The notes beneath the pieces were generated by a model that worked only from the letters and a program-made list of their open reading frames with translations, searched no databases and was not told where the DNA came from. A program made the translations under genes and the position numbers. Below, piece after piece: positions 61,575-64,000 of a stretch of 64,000 nucleotides of DNA. Position 1 is the first letter of the stretch, and the number at the start of each line of letters is the position of its first letter. Source of the DNA: an uncultured Lachnospiraceae bacterium (lineage in GTDB: Bacteria > Bacillota > Clostridia > Lachnospirales > Lachnospiraceae); assembly GCA_910584685.1 (NCBI GenBank), contig CAJUAO010000016.1:1-64000 (forward strand). The letters run 5' to 3'.

Positions 61575-62258
61575 CTATTTATTCATCATTCGATACTTTA
61601 TTTCAGCCAGCTTCCAGTCCTCCTCATTGTCTATATCCTGTACTTCCAGTTCAGAGCAGACATAGGGCAGCACCTTTAGCTTTTCTTTACCCTCCAGTAT
61701 ATTTTCCGGTCTCAATACATAAAACTGCCCGCAGTCATGATAGACAGGCTCCAAATCCTGAGACCTTGCATATTTATATTCAGGATATTGATAATTAAGC
61801 TCTCCGTCACGGATAACCATTGCCCTTTGGGGAGGAAATGAAAATCTCACCACAGGCGTAACCCCGTCTACACCCTCCTTCATTAAGGCTGCTGCGCTTT
61901 TCAGCTTGTCTGCCGTTACAAAGGGCGCCGTAGGATATATACATACAGCCACATCAAAGGTTTTTCCCTGCTTTTTATATTCCTTAAAAACCTCTCTCAG
62001 CACATCGTTGGTAGTTGCAAAATCATTAGAGGTTTCCTCACTTCTCATAAAAGGAACACTTGCCCCGTATTTTTCCGCTATATCTGCAATTTCCCTGCTG
62101 TCCGTTGACACCATTACCTCATCAAATATACCTGCTTCTACCGCAGCCTGAATCGAATATGCTAAAATCGGCTTACCGCAAAACTCCTTGATATTTTTCC
62201 CCGGTATACGCTTGCTGCCGCCTCTGGCAGTAATTACTGCTATCTTTTTTCCTTCCAT
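61575..62258 (-). CDS. pseF: Pseudaminic acid cytidylyltransferase-like
   Basis: 227 residues from ATG 62258 (GGAG 9 bases upstream; the ATG at 62273 has no site). N-terminal AVITARGGSKRIPGKNIKEF is the CMP-sugar synthetase signature; VMVSTDSREIADIAEKYGA, ATTNDVLREVFKEY, CIYPTAPFV and LEPVYHDCGQFYVLRPENI agree with PseF. Makes CMP-nonulosonic acid for transfer to flagellin or surface glycans. First gene of the cluster. Its ribosome site lies right behind the terminator of the pfl operon, so its promoter is unclear. Confidence 0.9.
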   Translation of the reverse strand: MEGKKIAVITARGGSKRIPGKNIKEFCGKPILAYSIQAAVEAGIFDEVMVSTDSREIADIAEKYGASVPFMRSEETSNDFATTNDVLREVFKEYKKQGKTFDVAVCIYPTAPFVTADKLKSAAALMKEGVDGVTPVVRFSFPPQRAMVIRDGELNYQYPEYKYARSQDLEPVYHDCGQFYVLRPENILEGKEKLKVLPYVCSELEVQDIDNEEDWKLAEIKYRMMNK

Positions 62259-62276
62259 GATATTTTGCTCCATTTC

Positions 62277-62310
62277 AAAAAATGCAGGGACATATTAATG
62301 CCCCTGCAAT
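62277..62310 (-). terminator. Terminator after the glycyl-radical domain gene
   Basis: On the minus strand TTGCAGGGGCAT pairs with ATGTCCCTGCA (small loop), then TTTTTTG. The stem starts about 49 bases after the grcA-like stop; the T-run is ~19 bases before the pseF start. Confidence 0.85.
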
Positions 62311-62358
62311 AATCAGTTTCTTCACAGGTAATTCTATCGTGTAAAAAACCTCCGTTAA

Positions 62359-62610
62359 TTATATTCCCTCATGGAATGTACGTGAAATAACGTCATCCTG
62401 CTGTTCCTTTGTAAGCTTAATAAAGTTTACTGCATAGCCTGAAACTCTGATTGTAAGCTGAGGATAGTTCTCAGGGTGAGCCTGTGCGTCAAGCAATGTC
62501 TCCTTTACAAGCACGTTTACATTAAGATGATGTCCGCCCTTCTGTACATATCCGTCCAATAAAGAAACAAGATTGTCCTTCTGTGTCTCTGTAACCTTAA
62601 TATCTGCCAT
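62359..62610 (-). CDS. grcA: Stand-alone glycyl-radical domain of pyruvate formate-lyase
   Basis: 83 residues; ATG 62610 has AAAGGAG upstream. The whole protein equals the last domain of PFL: GGHHLNVNVLVKETLLDA and TIRVSGYAVNFIKLTKEQQD, with the radical-bearing Gly at ~58 and tail SRTFHEGI. In E. coli GrcA/YfiD is a spare part for damaged PFL. Here the adjacent large chain ends without this domain, so the small protein should be an obligatory subunit activated by PflA. 90 bases downstream of that chain in the same operon, with a terminator after it. Confidence 0.9.
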   Translation of the reverse strand: MADIKVTETQKDNLVSLLDGYVQKGGHHLNVNVLVKETLLDAQAHPENYPQLTIRVSGYAVNFIKLTKEQQDDVISRTFHEGI

Positions 62611-62700
62611 AATAATATATCTCCTTTCAAATATTATATATTGCCGCATAATATATGCCGAATATATATTTATAAATTTATAAAATCTGCTTTAATTTAT

Positions 62701-64000
62701 TTATTCCTCTGTTCCCTCAATTTCAGCTATCTGCTCTGGGGTAAGCTTAATATCCAAATCAATATTCTCTATAAACGTAGCGTCCTTGCCAAGGGCATTC
62801 GGAAGAATGGTAAAGGTATTTGAAATACCGTCCTGAGCCTCCTTAAACGGAAGCTTAGCCACTGATGAAAGCGAAGCCAAAGCTCCATGGGAATCACGTC
62901 CATGCATTGGGTTTGCTCCAGGCGCAAGCGGAACTCCTGCCTTTCTTCCGTCAGGGGTAGAGCCTGTATTCTTACCGTATGATACGTTAGACGTGATTGT
63001 GAGGATTGACGTTGTAGGAATTGAATGTCTGTAGGTATGATGCTTTTTAACCTTATTCATAAATCTCTTTACAATATCAACTGCAAGCTCATCTACCCTG
63101 TCGTCATTGTTTCCATACTTAGGGAAGTCTCCCTCTACCTCGTAATCAACTACTATTCCGTCTTCATTTCTTATTGCCTTAACCTTAGCGTACTTAATTG
63201 CGCTTAAGGAATCGGCTACTACTGAAAGTCCTGCTATACCGGTAGCAAACCATCTCTTAACGTTTCTGTCGTGAAGAGCCATCTGGAGGGTTTCATAGCA
63301 GTACTTGTCATGGCAGTAATGGATAACGTTAAGGGTATCAACATAAAGATGCGCCAGCCAGTCCATCATGTCGTCATATTTCTCCATAACCTCGTCAAAG
63401 TCAAGATACTCTGAGGTTACAGGTCTGTACTTTGGTCCTACCTGCTCGAAGGTCTTTTCATCAACGCCGCCGTTGATAGCGTAAAGGAGACACTTGGCAA
63501 GATTTGCCCTTGCTCCGAAGAACTGCATTTCCTTACCTACTCTCATTGACGATACGCAGCATGCTATAGCGTAATCGTCGCCGTGGGTAACTCTCATCAT
63601 ATCGTCATTCTCATACTGGATAGATGACGACTTAATTGACATCTCTGCGCAGTACTTCTTCCAGTTGATAGGAAGCCTTGTAGACCAGAGAATTGTCATA
63701 TTAGGCTCAGGGCTTGTTCCAAGATTGTCAAGTGTATTTAAGTATCTGAAGGACATCTTTGTTACCATTGAACGTCCGTCAACGCCGATACCGCCAAGGG
63801 ACTCTGTTACCCATGTAGGGTCTCCTGCAAATAATGCGTTGTATTCAGGTATTCTTGCAAATCTGACCATTCTGAGTTTCATAATAAAGTGGTCGATAAA
63901 CTCCTGAATCTGCTCCTCTGTGTATCTGCCTTCCTTTAAGTCTCTCTCTGCGTAAATATCAAGGAATGTAGATGTACGTCCTAAGGACATGGCTGCGCCG
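62701..64000 (-). CDS. pflB: Pyruvate formate-lyase catalytic chain lacking the glycyl-radical domain (partial)
   Basis: 432 C-terminal residues; the frame is open to the window edge, so about 240 N-terminal residues lie outside. Cleaves pyruvate with CoA to acetyl-CoA and formate. Contains the catalytic Cys pair in YAIACCVSSM, plus FGARANLAKCLLYAINGGVD, SVSYGKNT-like NVSYGKNTGSTPDGRKAG and KEAQDGISNTFTILPNALG. The chain then stops after a short unique tail (LDIKLTPEQIAEIEGTEE) where normal PFL would continue into the radical domain. That domain is the next gene. Confidence 0.93.
   Translation of the reverse strand, partial: GAAMSLGRTSTFLDIYAERDLKEGRYTEEQIQEFIDHFIMKLRMVRFARIPEYNALFAGDPTWVTESLGGIGVDGRSMVTKMSFRYLNTLDNLGTSPEPNMTILWSTRLPINWKKYCAEMSIKSSSIQYENDDMMRVTHGDDYAIACCVSSMRVGKEMQFFGARANLAKCLLYAINGGVDEKTFEQVGPKYRPVTSEYLDFDEVMEKYDDMMDWLAHLYVDTLNVIHYCHDKYCYETLQMALHDRNVKRWFATGIAGLSVVADSLSAIKYAKVKAIRNEDGIVVDYEVEGDFPKYGNNDDRVDELAVDIVKRFMNKVKKHHTYRHSIPTTSILTITSNVSYGKNTGSTPDGRKAGVPLAPGANPMHGRDSHGALASLSSVAKLPFKEAQDGISNTFTILPNALGKDATFIENIDLDIKLTPEQIAEIEGTEE

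Noticed and set aside
62359..62649. Longer 96-residue start for the glycyl-radical protein
   Set aside because: The upstream ATG at 62649 has no ribosome site; AAAGGAG fits ATG 62610.

Overview
The window looks like a chromosomal piece of a low-GC, spore-forming, plant-polysaccharide-degrading anaerobe, most likely a Lachnospiraceae-type Clostridia. The reasons are strong AGGAGG ribosome sites, a spoVA operon, single-chain glycyl-tRNA synthetase, pyruvate phosphate dikinase, pyruvate formate-lyase with its activase, many AraC regulators and many hemicellulases. No rRNA, tRNA or CRISPR array was seen.

Layout. 0-1.07 kb is the edge of a more GC-rich mobile element (replication-initiator-like gene with a scrambled 3' end). 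Its junction cuts off the 5' end of an ABC-2 transporter operon (1.07-3.57 kb), which also holds an aminoglycoside-phosphotransferase-like gene split by an in-frame stop. 3.6-6.0 kb: PpiC foldase lipoprotein, small acidic protein, Cof phosphatase and a methyltransferase remnant. 6.3-11.1 kb: a heterodimeric ABC exporter with one degenerate ATP site, and a divergent AraC regulator. 11.1-12.8 kb: Rpn-type nuclease and AT-rich spacer.

12.9-43.5 kb is mainly plant-glycan degradation scattered among housekeeping genes: GH28, GH2, GH51, GH5-like, GH115 and GH43 enzymes, each close to or divergent from AraC regulators. They fit breakdown of (glucurono)arabinoxylan and pectin oligosaccharides inside the cell. 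Interspersed are purC, redox and SDR genes, a MerR-controlled operon with a textbook 19-bp-spacer promoter, a sugar-isomerase operon behind a structured leader, and ppdK, whose 3' end carries the scar of a recombinase-type element plus tandemly duplicated terminators.

44.0-50.3 kb: glyS, a MATE exporter and the spoVA operon (AA-AB-AC-AD-AE), which starts with a 49-residue single-pass membrane protein.

50.8-64 kb: pflA, a YdcF protein, then a 10-kb leftward cluster (PseF, PseH-like, two acyl carrier proteins, two ketoacyl-ACP-synthase-III-like enzymes, SDR, AAC(3)-like and GNAT acyltransferases, an adenylating ligase, a metallo-hydrolase and PseG). This combination predicts assembly of a nonulosonic (pseudaminic-type) sugar whose N-acyl group is custom-made on carrier proteins. 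It is the best candidate for an undescribed system here. At the right edge pyruvate formate-lyase is split: the catalytic chain stops before the glycyl-radical domain, which is encoded as a separate 83-residue protein.
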